Origin: Campylobacterales bacterium
Lineage (GTDB): Bacteria > Campylobacterota > Campylobacteria > Campylobacterales > Sulfurimonadaceae
DNA: 64,000 nt
Reading direction: 5' to 3'
Assembly (NCBI GenBank): GCA_016938175.1
Contig: JAFGVE010000024.1
Location: 62,001-126,000 of the forward strand
Positions 54,309 to 63,979 of this stretch are shown here, in pieces. The position numbers were made by a program, and so were the translations under genes. The notes under the pieces are model-generated. The model did no database searches. It was given only the letters and a program-made list of their open reading frames with translations, and was not told the DNA's origin. Positions within the stretch are counted from its first letter, which is position 1. Each line of letters starts with the position of its first letter.

Positions 54309-57300
54309 ATGAAACAACTTCTCTCTATCATGGACTCCATGAAAACAATGGCTGTTCTTATGCTAATATTTGCATTTTCAATTGGTTATGCAACTATAGT
54401 TGAGAATGACTTTGGGACAATGACAGCTAAGGCTGAAATATATAACGCTGTATGGTTTGAGATTCTTCTCTCTTTATTAGCGATAAATCTAACACTTAAT
54501 ATTTTTAAGTATAAGATGTACACTTCTGCAAAAGCTCCTATCTTTATTTTTCATCTCTCTTTTTTAGTTATTTTACTTGGTGCATCAATTACGCGTTTTT
54601 TTGGTTATGAGGGTACGATGCATATTCGTGAAGGACAGACTGCTTCAAGTATGACAAGCAGTGATAACTACTTTAGTGTAACTGCAAGTGTAGGCAATGA
54701 AAAAGTAGAACATTCAGAAGTTGTTTATTTGTCCAAACGTAGAGAAAATAGACTTGATGCTTCTTTAATGATTGCTGGAAAACAAGTTGATGTGAAGCTT
54801 GTTGAGTATATTCCAGATGCGATTGAACAACTTGTAGAAGATGAGAATGGCAAAGCTGTAGTAAACATGATGGTAACTGCAGGTGAAAAAGGAAAGCCTT
54901 TAGCCCTGCAAGAGGGAAGTTTTTATGATGCGGGAACATTTATTTTAGATTTTGCATCTCAAGAGCAGTTTGATAAGCCTGTCATAGGAATTTACCTTAA
55001 AGATGGCGAAGTGTTTATGAAGCATGAGATGCAACTCTCATACTTTAAAATGGATGACAGATCAAAAGGTAATCTAGCAGCAAACGATGCAGAAGTTTTT
55101 AACACCAGAGTACTTTACAGTACAGATTTAGGTAGTTTTGTTTTAAGAAGTTTTTTACCACATGCAAGTAAAAAAGTGGTGAGCGATCCTGATGCAAAAG
55201 CAAAATCAAATGGTCTTGAAGCATTTAAGTTTGCTGTTACAGTTGATGGAAAAACTGCACAGAGCTACGTTTATGGGCGTAAAGGTGTTATTGGAGATGA
55301 ATCTCATGCAGTTATTGATGGAGTAGATGTTCATATCTCTTATGGTGCTAAAGAGTTAGCATTACCATTTAAAATTAAATTACTTGATTTCCAACTTGAC
55401 CGTTATCCAGGTTCCATGAGTCCTGCATCATATGCGAGTGAAGTTATATTGATTGATAGTGAAGAGGGCTTAACAATGCCATACAGAATTTTTATGAATA
55501 ATATTCTTGAACATCGTGGATATAGATTTTTTCAAGCTTCGTATGACCAAGATGAGATGGGAACTGTTCTCTCTGTAAATAATGATCCTGGAACTCTTCC
55601 GTCTTATATTGGATATACGATGTTAGGACTTGGAATGTTTTGGTCACTTTTTTCAAGAAGACATAGATTTTCAAAACTTGCTGATAAGGCAAAAAAAGCG
55701 AGTGAGTCTAGAACTGTTGCTGCATTATTTGTAGCTTTTGCACTGGCACTTAGTACAACTCCGAGTGTTGCTGCTGATACACTTGATCCATCTATTAAAA
55801 CAATTTTATCTTTTGATAAAGCTCATGCAGAGAAGTTTGGTAAATTAATTGTACAAGATACAAAAGGGCGTATGAAACCTATGGATACGCTTGCAACAGA
55901 GGTACTTGCAAAAATATACAGAGATTCCTCACTACAAGTTGGTAGCGAAAAACTTACACCAAACCAAGTAGTTCTTGGTATGATGATTCGTCCAGATATA
56001 TATAGAAATATTAAAGTTATTAGAACAAAAGACCCTCTTATAAACGAGGCTATTGGTGCTCAAAAAGATGCAAAATATGTCTCATTTGCACAGTTTTTTG
56101 AAGACCCTGAGGGAATTAGAGGTTATAAATTAGCAGAACAGGTTGATGAAGCTGCACGTAAAGAAGCAAAATACAGAAATAAGTTTGATAAAGCAGTTTT
56201 AAAAGTAGATGAGCAGGTCAATGTTGTTTACATGGTATTTACAGGTTCATTACTCAAAATTTGGCCAAAGATTGATGATGAAAATAACAAGTGGTTTGCG
56301 ACGATTGAAGCACTGCAAAACTTTTCTGTAGAAGAGGGGAACGGACTTCGTGAAATTGCAATCAATTATTTTACTTCTATAGATGATGCCTTGGCAAGCG
56401 GTAAATGGGATAGTAGTGATACGGCACTCTCTGAACTTGCCGAATATCAGAAAAAGTATGGCTCTGCTGTGTATCCAAGTGATAACAAAATCGCTGCTGA
56501 GATGTTTTATAACCATGCGAATATTTTTGAAAGAATCTATCCATATTATCTGCTTATGGGATTTGTATTACTTATTTTAAGTTTTACAAATATCATTAAC
56601 CCTAAGTTTAAAATGGGATTTTTTACAAAAACTGCTCTGTATTTACTCATTGCATTTTTTGTTATACACACAATTGGTCTTGCACTTCGTTGGTATATCT
56701 CAGGACACGCTCCTTGGTCAGATGGGTATGAGTCTATGATTTACATTGGATGGGCGACAGTTTTAGCAGGATTTATCTTTTCAAAACGCTCACCAATTAC
56801 ACTTGCGGCTACAGCAATTTTAACAGGGCTTATTCTCTTTGTCGCACACTTAAACTGGATGAATCCTCAAGTGACAAATTTAGTGCCTGTACTTAACTCT
56901 TACTGGCTAAGTATTCATGTAAGCATGATTACTGCTTCGTATGGCTTTTTAGGTCTTGGAGCACTTCTTGGTTTTATCACTTTGATACTCTTTATGGTGA
57001 GAACTACTAAAAATACAGAGCAGATAGCACTCTCGATTAAAGAGTTAAATGCCATCAATGAAATGAGTTTAATGGTTGGCTTAGTACTGCTTACTTTTGG
57101 TAACTTTTTAGGTGGAGTATGGGCTAATGAATCTTGGGGACGCTACTGGGGTTGGGATCCAAAAGAGACATGGGCACTTGTAACTATTTTAGTTTATGCA
57201 GTTGTAATTCACTTACGTTTTATTAAGAGTATTTACAGTGAATTTAACTTTAGTGTTATCTCGCTAATCTCATTTACGTCAGTGTTAATGACCTATTTTG

Positions 57301-57437
57301 GAGTAAATTACTATCTTGCAGGAATGCACTCGTATGCGAAAGGTGATCCGGTGCCAATTCCTGATTTTGTACCGGTAACATATACAGTTATTGCTATCAT
57401 TATTGCTCTTGCCTTTAGAAATAGAAAAATCGCCTAA
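54309..57437 (+). CDS. ccsBA: Fused cytochrome c synthase CcsBA (ResB-CcsA)
   Basis: CcsBA exports heme and attaches it to CxxCH motifs of apocytochromes in the periplasm (system II). The 1,042-residue fusion has N-terminal ResB/CcsB helices, a large periplasmic domain (about 105-430), further helices, and a CcsA half. The CcsA half holds the heme-handling WWD motif WGRYWGWDPKETWA (about 943) and flanking His residues in membrane helices. An upstream in-frame ATG at 54273 is rejected; ATG 54309 has AAAAGG seven bases before it and starts MKQLLSIMDSMK. It serves the many cytochromes of this genome. Confidence 0.96.
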   Translation: MKQLLSIMDSMKTMAVLMLIFAFSIGYATIVENDFGTMTAKAEIYNAVWFEILLSLLAINLTLNIFKYKMYTSAKAPIFIFHLSFLVILLGASITRFFGYEGTMHIREGQTASSMTSSDNYFSVTASVGNEKVEHSEVVYLSKRRENRLDASLMIAGKQVDVKLVEYIPDAIEQLVEDENGKAVVNMMVTAGEKGKPLALQEGSFYDAGTFILDFASQEQFDKPVIGIYLKDGEVFMKHEMQLSYFKMDDRSKGNLAANDAEVFNTRVLYSTDLGSFVLRSFLPHASKKVVSDPDAKAKSNGLEAFKFAVTVDGKTAQSYVYGRKGVIGDESHAVIDGVDVHISYGAKELALPFKIKLLDFQLDRYPGSMSPASYASEVILIDSEEGLTMPYRIFMNNILEHRGYRFFQASYDQDEMGTVLSVNNDPGTLPSYIGYTMLGLGMFWSLFSRRHRFSKLADKAKKASESRTVAALFVAFALALSTTPSVAADTLDPSIKTILSFDKAHAEKFGKLIVQDTKGRMKPMDTLATEVLAKIYRDSSLQVGSEKLTPNQVVLGMMIRPDIYRNIKVIRTKDPLINEAIGAQKDAKYVSFAQFFEDPEGIRGYKLAEQVDEAARKEAKYRNKFDKAVLKVDEQVNVVYMVFTGSLLKIWPKIDDENNKWFATIEALQNFSVEEGNGLREIAINYFTSIDDALASGKWDSSDTALSELAEYQKKYGSAVYPSDNKIAAEMFYNHANIFERIYPYYLLMGFVLLILSFTNIINPKFKMGFFTKTALYLLIAFFVIHTIGLALRWYISGHAPWSDGYESMIYIGWATVLAGFIFSKRSPITLAATAILTGLILFVAHLNWMNPQVTNLVPVLNSYWLSIHVSMITASYGFLGLGALLGFITLILFMVRTTKNTEQIALSIKELNAINEMSLMVGLVLLTFGNFLGGVWANESWGRYWGWDPKETWALVTILVYAVVIHLRFIKSIYSEFNFSVISLISFTSVLMTYFGVNYYLAGMHSYAKGDPVPIPDFVPVTYTVIAIIIALAFRNRKIA

Positions 57438-57446
57438 GGGAGAGTG

Positions 57447-58151
57447 ATGGAGTTTAGTGGTTTTGGAAAAGGCGCACTTGCTTTTTTAAAACAAATTCAA
57501 AAAAATAACAACAAAGAGTGGTTTGAAGCACATAAAGATGAGTATCAACAACTTATTTTAGAGCCTTCTCGTACTTTTGTTGTTGAGATGGGTGAACATC
57601 TACAAGCCCTAGTTCCCACAATTAATGCAGAGCCAAAAATAAATAAATCTCTTTATAGAATTTACCGTGACACACGTCGTATGGGTGCAAATAAAGCACC
57701 TATTAAACATCGTATTGGAGTTATTTTTTGGCAAGGAAGAACAAAACGTATGCAAAGTTCTGCTTTTTATATGCATTTTTCTCCAGATGAGCTTATGGTA
57801 GCTGTTGGGGTACGTTGGTTTGAAAAGCCTATGCTTGATGCTTTTAGGGAGTATATTTTAGATGACACTAGACGTACAAAGCTTTGGAATATACTTCAAG
57901 ATATTAAAGCAAAAGATAGTGATTATACACATTTAGAAAAAGGGTATAAACGTTATCCAAGAGGTTTTAATGCAGAGATGGAGCATGCGGACTTGAGTCT
58001 CTACAAAGGAATGGCTACGTTTAAGAGGCTAAACCCAGACTTAATCACAGATGGTGAAGCGCTTATAGATACTCTTTATAAGATATATGAGGATATGCTT
58101 CCTTTACAAGAGTTTATGTACGAAGTTAGTTTAGGTGTAAAAGAGGATTAA
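57447..58151 (+). CDS. DUF2461 (TIGR02453) family protein
   Basis: The 234-residue protein matches the DUF2461 pattern: a start FSGFGKGALAFLKQIQ with NNNKEWFEAHKDEY, then LYRIYRDTRRMGANKAPIKHRIG, and a C-terminal region YKRYPRGF. The function is unestablished. The ATG at 57447 is preferred over the adjoining GTG at 57444 given AAGGGAG just upstream. It lies between CcsBA and hemH with gaps of under ten bases, so it is part of the heme-related operon. Confidence 0.85.
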   Translation: MEFSGFGKGALAFLKQIQKNNNKEWFEAHKDEYQQLILEPSRTFVVEMGEHLQALVPTINAEPKINKSLYRIYRDTRRMGANKAPIKHRIGVIFWQGRTKRMQSSAFYMHFSPDELMVAVGVRWFEKPMLDAFREYILDDTRRTKLWNILQDIKAKDSDYTHLEKGYKRYPRGFNAEMEHADLSLYKGMATFKRLNPDLITDGEALIDTLYKIYEDMLPLQEFMYEVSLGVKED

Positions 58152-58158
58152 ATTAGAT

Positions 58159-59109
58159 ATGGCAAAAGAGGCGATAGTTTTACTCAATATGGGTGGTCCA
58201 AATAACCTTAGTGAGGTAGAACTCTTTTTAAAAAACATGTTTTCAGATGAGAACATTCTCACTATGAAGAGTAATCTCTTACGTAAGTTTGTTGGTGGAA
58301 TGATAGTCTTTACACGAACAGAATCTTCTCAGGAGATATATCGTGAACTTGGTGGAAAGTCTCCAATAGTTGGACATACAAAAAATCTTGTGTCTAAAAT
58401 GCAAAAGAGGCTAGGAGAAGATGTTATCGTTGATTTTGCGATGCGTTATACTCCACCTTTTGCAAATGAGGTTATAGAGAGATTAAATGCGCAAGAGGTT
58501 GAAAAGATTTATCTTATTCCTCTGTATCCACAGTTCTCAACAACAACGACGAAGTCTTCTTTAGAGGATTTTGAAGAGACATACCATGATATGAGTGGAA
58601 ATGCTATTTTAGTTGAGATAAAACACTTTTTTGAAAATAAAACATATAATAAAGCCATATTGGAAAGTATCAAAAATAGTGTCGGCTCAGATGATTATAA
58701 TGATTTTGACATTATCTTCTCAGCACATGGCTTACCTCAAAAAATTGTAGATGCAGGTGATGTGTATCAGAGACATGTAGAGAAACATGTTGCAATTTTA
58801 GAGAAGATGCTTGAAGAAGAGGGCATGAATTTTCATAAGTCGCATCTTGCTTACCAGTCTAAAGTTGGTCCAATGGCATGGTTGACACCTTCACTTGAAG
58901 ACAAACTTAAAACAGTACGAAATCGTGGAGTTATTATTTTTCCTATAGCCTTTACTATAGATAACTCAGAGACAGATTTTGAACTAGAAATAGAGTATAG
59001 AGAAGTGGCAGAAGAGTTGGGTTTTAAAGAGTATAGGGTGTGTAGATGTCCTAATGATAGTGATACTTTTGTAGATGCACTTTTAGAGATATACGAGAAG
59101 ATGAAGTAA
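58159..59109 (+). CDS. hemH: Ferrochelatase
   Basis: HemH inserts ferrous iron into protoporphyrin IX (or acts on coproporphyrin III in some lineages) to make heme. The 316-residue protein has VLLNMGGPNNLSEV at its start, the YPQFSTTTTKS loop, the metal-site SAHGLPQKIVDAGD and YQSKVGPMAWLTP, and the region FTIDNSETDFELEIEY. All are ferrochelatase features. It overlaps the next gene by one base (TAATG). Placement after ccsBA links heme supply to cytochrome assembly. Confidence 0.96.
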   Translation: MAKEAIVLLNMGGPNNLSEVELFLKNMFSDENILTMKSNLLRKFVGGMIVFTRTESSQEIYRELGGKSPIVGHTKNLVSKMQKRLGEDVIVDFAMRYTPPFANEVIERLNAQEVEKIYLIPLYPQFSTTTTKSSLEDFEETYHDMSGNAILVEIKHFFENKTYNKAILESIKNSVGSDDYNDFDIIFSAHGLPQKIVDAGDVYQRHVEKHVAILEKMLEEEGMNFHKSHLAYQSKVGPMAWLTPSLEDKLKTVRNRGVIIFPIAFTIDNSETDFELEIEYREVAEELGFKEYRVCRCPNDSDTFVDALLEIYEKMK

Positions 59110-59741
59110 TGCAAAAGATTATTATATTTGACATGGATGGCACACTTATTGATTCAAAAAAAGATATTACTGTATCTATTAATCATGTAAGAGAGATACG
59201 CCATAATCTTCCACCACTAAGTGAAGCTTTTGTAGTTGAAGCTATCAACATGGAAGTGAGAAACTTACCAAAACTTTTTTACGGTACAGAGACATATGAA
59301 AAGCCAGATATGATAGCTTTTGAGTCTCATTATGAGCAGCAGTGTACACAGAGTCCTTATCTTTATGATGGTATTTTAGAGATGTTAGAACGATTAAAAG
59401 ATGAAAACGTAAATCTTTCTGTAGCAACTAATGCTCCGACAAAATTTGCTCTGAGAATGTTAAGTTCTCTAGGTGTTGCAAAACATTTTGATGAGATAGT
59501 TGGTGCTGACAGAGTGAGTGCATCAAAGCCAAGTCCTGAAATGATTACCAAAATACTTGATGTTTATAAATATGATAAAAGTAGAGATATGGCATGGATG
59601 GTTGGAGATAACTCAAAAGATATGCTGAGTGCAAAAAACGCAGGTATAGATGCACTTTTTGCAACATGGGGATTTACACCGGATGCTCAACACCATACAC
59701 TGCTAAGCCATCCAAGTGACTTGATGAAAATAGTTTTATAA
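59109..59741 (+). CDS. HAD-family hydrolase (phosphoglycolate phosphatase-like)
   Basis: The 210-residue protein has HAD motif I FDMDGTLIDS, motif II SVATNAPT, the conserved Lys region SASKPSPEM and motif IV MVGDNSKDMLSAKNAG, with an alpha-helical cap between I and II. It resembles phosphoglycolate phosphatase (Gph), but family membership does not fix the substrate. It overlaps hemH by one base. Confidence 0.88.
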   Translation: MQKIIIFDMDGTLIDSKKDITVSINHVREIRHNLPPLSEAFVVEAINMEVRNLPKLFYGTETYEKPDMIAFESHYEQQCTQSPYLYDGILEMLERLKDENVNLSVATNAPTKFALRMLSSLGVAKHFDEIVGADRVSASKPSPEMITKILDVYKYDKSRDMAWMVGDNSKDMLSAKNAGIDALFATWGFTPDAQHHTLLSHPSDLMKIVL

Positions 59742-59784
59742 AAAAATATGATAGAATAGTTCATCTTAACTATGAGGGGACTCC

Positions 59785-61038
59785 ATGTTTGACAACGAAC
59801 TTATCGTCGCGTTTGTTTTTATGGCTCTTCTTTTTCTTCGTCAAATAGCAATTTTAAAACAACCAAATAAATTAAACTATGCTCCTTTAATGCTTGGTAT
59901 CGGTGCCATAGGAAGTGTTGTACATTTTATATTGCAGCCAGATAGTGTTAATGTGATTCTTGCACTAAAAGAGTCACTCTTTCCTCTTTTAGTAGCACTC
60001 TTTTTATACATTGTAATGAATATTTTACATCAGACAAGACAATCTGAAATAGCTAAAGCACAGAGTGAATTTTCCAAGGTATTAGTAGGAGAAGTTTCTC
60101 AGTTAAAAGAGTTTATTTTAGAACTTGAAAACCGATTAAATGCAGCACATGAAGAGGAACGTGCTCTGCAAGAGGAGATGCGTAAAAAGTTTCAAGATGA
60201 TATAAAAGCACTCGATACTATTAAAATTAATCAAGCAAAATTTACAGAAAAATTTGATGCTGTAGAGTCCTGGCATAAGAGTGTCAATAACTCCTTTAAA
60301 TACTTTAGCGAAGTACAGCTTCCAGAGCTTGATGATGTTGTGCATAAGCATATAGATATACTCCGCGTTGCCGAACAAGACCACTACAATAAATTAAGCG
60401 GTGTGTTACAAAAAGCAGTAGAGAGCAGAGGAGATATTCAAGTGCATTTAAATGGGCTCAAAGAGACCTTAGAGAGTATGCACTCGCTCTCCAACGATAT
60501 ATCTAAAACTATTTCAAATAAAACACTTGAGAGACTCTCTGGTGTAAGTAAGGCATTTGAGTCACAACTTTTGAATTTAAAGTCACACACAGAAAGTACA
60601 ACAACTTCACTCTCAGAGAGTGAAACAAAACTTCAAGCTATACGAAATCAGAGTGAAATGATAATGCAGCAAATGGTGTTGTCATCGAAAAAAATGGATG
60701 AGTTAGAGAAAAAAAATAGTGGTTTATTTGATGTCTATTCAACACTCAGAGAGCTAGTGGCAGATGTTGAAGCAGTGAAGTCAGATTATGTAAAAGCGCA
60801 ATCACGTCTTGCTAATCTCATTAGTGAGTTAGAGATGTCAAAAGATGAACAAGTCACAGATATGAAACGTAAAGTCGATGATTTAAGTGAGGTTCTCACA
60901 CAAAAAATTGAGGACTCTTTAGAAAAACTGCATAAGCATTATCATATAGCGGGTGAAGATCTTACAGATAGTGTAAAAATGCTCTCGAAACGTGCTCAAT
61001 TTCAAAAAGGATATATACAAGAGAAAAAAGAGGATTAG
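59785..61038 (+). CDS. Membrane-anchored coiled-coil protein, unknown
   Basis: The 417-residue product has three hydrophobic segments in the first 90 residues and then about 320 residues of predicted coiled coil (heptads through KAQSEFSKVLVGEV ... KIEDSLEKLHKHYHIAGED). It has a methyl-accepting-chemotaxis-like helical look but no recognisable signalling hairpin. It may be a scaffold or polar/motility protein. It converges with the 522-residue unknown gene, overlapping by four bases. Confidence 0.75.
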   Translation: MFDNELIVAFVFMALLFLRQIAILKQPNKLNYAPLMLGIGAIGSVVHFILQPDSVNVILALKESLFPLLVALFLYIVMNILHQTRQSEIAKAQSEFSKVLVGEVSQLKEFILELENRLNAAHEEERALQEEMRKKFQDDIKALDTIKINQAKFTEKFDAVESWHKSVNNSFKYFSEVQLPELDDVVHKHIDILRVAEQDHYNKLSGVLQKAVESRGDIQVHLNGLKETLESMHSLSNDISKTISNKTLERLSGVSKAFESQLLNLKSHTESTTTSLSESETKLQAIRNQSEMIMQQMVLSSKKMDELEKKNSGLFDVYSTLRELVADVEAVKSDYVKAQSRLANLISELEMSKDEQVTDMKRKVDDLSEVLTQKIEDSLEKLHKHYHIAGEDLTDSVKMLSKRAQFQKGYIQEKKED

Positions 61039-62603
61039 TAGATAAGAATTGGTCGTAGTGCATCAAAACTCATATTTGCGTAGTATCGGTAGACATTTTC
61101 TTCATTGTATCTCTCTTTTTTCATCATTCTTTTTTGTAAAAAATCAGCTGAAATTAGTGTAAGCAGTGGCGTTTTTATAGCTGGATAGAACTCATCGTTT
61201 ATTAGAATATCCCCTCCAATTATAGAAGCAAATAGTGGAAAAGAAGGAGGTGTTGAGTAGCCAATAAGATGGTAAACCCCTTTTATAATCTCCGCTATAC
61301 TTTTTTCTGAATACTTTTGCAATAGCTGTATATCTACGAGTTCGAGTATACCTCCACGCTCTTCTTCATCATTTAAAAGTTCCTTAGTGAGATGTTCAAA
61401 ACCCTTATTTTGTGTATAGTCAACTCCAAAAAGTGGATAAAAACGTTCACGCAGTACTCGATAGAGTTGTGGAGAGAGTTGCTTACGGAGAGCATCTTCT
61501 GTGGAGTGTAATGGCTCAGAATGTCTGTCTGTCTTATATGCACAAATCAAGTAGTTAAATTCGAGTGTGGCAACTGCTTCGACATCTCCGTCAAAGTAGT
61601 TTTTTGCAACAGTTACAAAGAGTTTTGCCGGCGTCGCTTTGTAGTTAAGTGTCTTCGCCTGTGCTTCACTTTCAAGCTTTGCCCAAAGAGCAACACCATA
61701 CTTTCTAGAGTGATTTTCCTCATCACCACGTTTAAAAAAGTTATCTTCATAGAGGTTGATAAAGTCTTTTGCATATTTTCCATGGTATAAGGTAAGAGCT
61801 TTATACTCTTCAAGCTTATATGCCTTTAACTCTTTCTCAAACAAGTAATAAATTTGTAGTAATCTATAGGCAAAATCTTCTTCAGCTTCTTGTAGTATAC
61901 TCTGGAGAAGTTGGGCAGTATGAAAAAACTCTTCTTTACTTTCTTGGCTTACTCCTATAGCATTAGCTGCTTTATGTATTTCGTTTTCTGGGACTGCTTG
62001 GCTCTTTTGAATTATTCTGTTTATATACTCTATGAAGCATAAAACTTCATCGTCTAAAAGTTCTGACTGGCACTCTGAAAAGTGAGTTTTGAGTTTCTCT
62101 ATTTGTAAAAGTTCTGTGTCTTTGTACATGCTCTCTTTTCTATAGTTGTACGTCGAAACATTTTTAATGTACTTGAGTGACGAGTTGAGCATATTAGAGG
62201 GAAGATAATGGTTTAGGTTGGTGCTTGTTTCATTTTCCAATGTTTCTAGTGTCAGCTTGGGAAGAGGAAAGTTAAGGTTTTCTATAGTTAAACGTGGGTC
62301 TTTATAAGACTCTTTTCTTTCTAAATAAAGTTCGTAAATTTTATCATTGTATTCAGTTTGTGTGAGACCTGTTAATTCTTCTGTTGCTTTTTGGAGAGCC
62401 GTTTGAAAATCAAGTTCTACTTTTTGACAGAGTAGTTCTCTGGCTTTATCCTGTAGTTCATAAAAGCTTGTGTAGTTAAAGAGTTTTATCTCTGTAGGAG
62501 AGTGGGGCACAAAAACACTCTTACTTACCTCTTTTCTAACTTTATGTGTATTTGAAGAGTAACTTGCATCAAAGAGTTGTTTTTTTATATCTTCTTCTCG
62601 CAA
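61035..62603 (-). CDS. Unknown 522-residue protein
   Basis: The soluble protein is rich in Leu, Glu and Lys, largely helical, and has no signal peptide, membrane segment or motif I recognise. It contains a few Cys and ends in SFDALRPILIY. It follows cheR on the minus strand after 15 bases, so it is probably co-transcribed with the methyltransferase and methylesterase genes. That context suggests a link to chemotaxis or surface behaviour, but this is inference. Confidence 0.7.
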   Translation of the reverse strand: MREEDIKKQLFDASYSSNTHKVRKEVSKSVFVPHSPTEIKLFNYTSFYELQDKARELLCQKVELDFQTALQKATEELTGLTQTEYNDKIYELYLERKESYKDPRLTIENLNFPLPKLTLETLENETSTNLNHYLPSNMLNSSLKYIKNVSTYNYRKESMYKDTELLQIEKLKTHFSECQSELLDDEVLCFIEYINRIIQKSQAVPENEIHKAANAIGVSQESKEEFFHTAQLLQSILQEAEEDFAYRLLQIYYLFEKELKAYKLEEYKALTLYHGKYAKDFINLYEDNFFKRGDEENHSRKYGVALWAKLESEAQAKTLNYKATPAKLFVTVAKNYFDGDVEAVATLEFNYLICAYKTDRHSEPLHSTEDALRKQLSPQLYRVLRERFYPLFGVDYTQNKGFEHLTKELLNDEEERGGILELVDIQLLQKYSEKSIAEIIKGVYHLIGYSTPPSFPLFASIIGGDILINDEFYPAIKTPLLTLISADFLQKRMMKKERYNEENVYRYYANMSFDALRPILIY

Positions 62604-62618
62604 TGTAACTCCTGTATA

Positions 62619-63398
62619 TTAAAAAAGATCGGCGTGTCCAAAGAAGATTTTTTTACTTCGGTCTTTGAGCATAGACTCAAGTATTGAACGTGCTTTTAGT
62701 TTTGTTTGAGCATCAAAATATATCAACATATTTCTTGAAAATATATAATCAAATTTTTCTAGTTTTGTAAATTTATCCTCAAAGATGTTAAATACTTTAA
62801 ACTCGACAAGTGTTTTGATATGAGATTTCACACTAAATGTATTGCCTTCTTGAACAAAGTATCTCTCTCGTAGCTCCTCTGAGAGATTACGCATATTTCT
62901 CTCTTTATATAGAGCTGTTTGCGCTTTTTTAATAGCATCAGAGTTTATATCAATCCCAACAATTTCAAAACTGCTTTGTGTAACTCCTGCTTCTAAAAGT
63001 GCAATGGCTATAGAATAACTCTCTTCACCAGTTGCGCAAGGCGCACATAAAATTCGTACTTTTTTGGACTCTTGTTGTATAAGTGAAACGAGTTCGGCTA
63101 TTTGGCTAAACTCTCTGTAAAAAAATGTTTCATTTGTTGTCAGCCTGTTAATGAGCTCTTGTTTGAGTGCCTCATCACGCTCTATTCGTTCAAGGAGCTC
63201 TTTATAAGAGTATATATCTCTGGCTTGACAAAAACTCTTAGCTTTTGAGTTAAGTATGGAAATCTGTTTATCAAAGGTTACACCTGTAAGACTTTCAAAA
63301 TATTTTGCAATAGTTTCTATGTTTGAAAAGTCTTCGTACTTTTTATTTTGAGGATTGTTTGTAGTCTCTTCTTTACTCTTAAATAACCATGAAAACAT
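62619..63398 (-). CDS. cheR: Chemotaxis protein methyltransferase CheR
   Basis: CheR methylates glutamates of chemoreceptors. The 259-residue protein has an N-terminal helical CheR domain, the TNETFFYREFSQ motif, the SAM site ILCAPCATGEESYSIAIAL, GIDINSDAIKKA and FSRNMLIYFD. The ATG at 63398 shares a base with the cheB stop and has GGAG seven bases upstream; a GTG two codons earlier is less likely. The end of the usual C-terminal region is short (KKIFFGHADLF). Confidence 0.95.
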   Translation of the reverse strand: MFSWLFKSKEETTNNPQNKKYEDFSNIETIAKYFESLTGVTFDKQISILNSKAKSFCQARDIYSYKELLERIERDEALKQELINRLTTNETFFYREFSQIAELVSLIQQESKKVRILCAPCATGEESYSIAIALLEAGVTQSSFEIVGIDINSDAIKKAQTALYKERNMRNLSEELRERYFVQEGNTFSVKSHIKTLVEFKVFNIFEDKFTKLEKFDYIFSRNMLIYFDAQTKLKARSILESMLKDRSKKIFFGHADLF

Positions 63399-63979
63399 TA
63401 ACACTCTCCAAACTTTTGTATAGCTGTAATTATCGCTTGTAAATCCAATATTTCTATATTTGGAACTTTCTCTTTTGCACGTGCTGGCATACCGTATACA
63501 ACTGCTGTTTTTTCACTCTCTCCTAGGCATTGTACACCATTTTTAGCGAGAGCTACACATCCATCAACACCATCATCACCAATCCCGGTTAGTATAATCG
63601 CCAAAAGGTCTGCTGTCTTTTTAATGATAGTAGCAGAGTGAAATAGGTAGTCAATTTCTGGATTAAAACGTGCATCATGTTTACTCTCAACGTGAAAGAG
63701 TAAGTTGAAATCTCTGTGTATGAGACTACATCTCTGTGTAACTATATACACTTTTCCTTTTTCTACATATGAACCATCTTTTACAAGCTCTATAGTGTGG
63801 TTTGTTTTTAGAGAGAGTCTTTGTACAAAACTAGGGAGGAATTCCTGTCCCATATGCTGTGCAATTATAAGTGTGAAACAGAGAGGTTTTTGGAGTGCTA
63901 GGAGTATTTTTTCTATATGTGCAGGTCCTCCCGTAGAGGCACCTATGAGCACAATTTTATTATGTTCTAAAGAGTTCAA
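63398..63979 (-). CDS. cheB: CheB methylesterase without receiver domain
   Basis: CheB removes methyl groups from, or deamidates, chemoreceptors. The 193-residue protein has only the catalytic domain, with the triad Ser in GASTGGPAH (S15), His in AQHMG (H42) and Asp in LTGIGDDGVDG. It lacks the N-terminal response-regulator domain of E. coli CheB, as known in Campylobacter. The start at 63979 is a TTG with no clear ribosome-binding site, the best available before the conserved motif; its upstream operon partner is cut off by the window end. Confidence 0.93.
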   Translation of the reverse strand: MNSLEHNKIVLIGASTGGPAHIEKILLALQKPLCFTLIIAQHMGQEFLPSFVQRLSLKTNHTIELVKDGSYVEKGKVYIVTQRCSLIHRDFNLLFHVESKHDARFNPEIDYLFHSATIIKKTADLLAIILTGIGDDGVDGCVALAKNGVQCLGESEKTAVVYGMPARAKEKVPNIEILDLQAIITAIQKFGEC

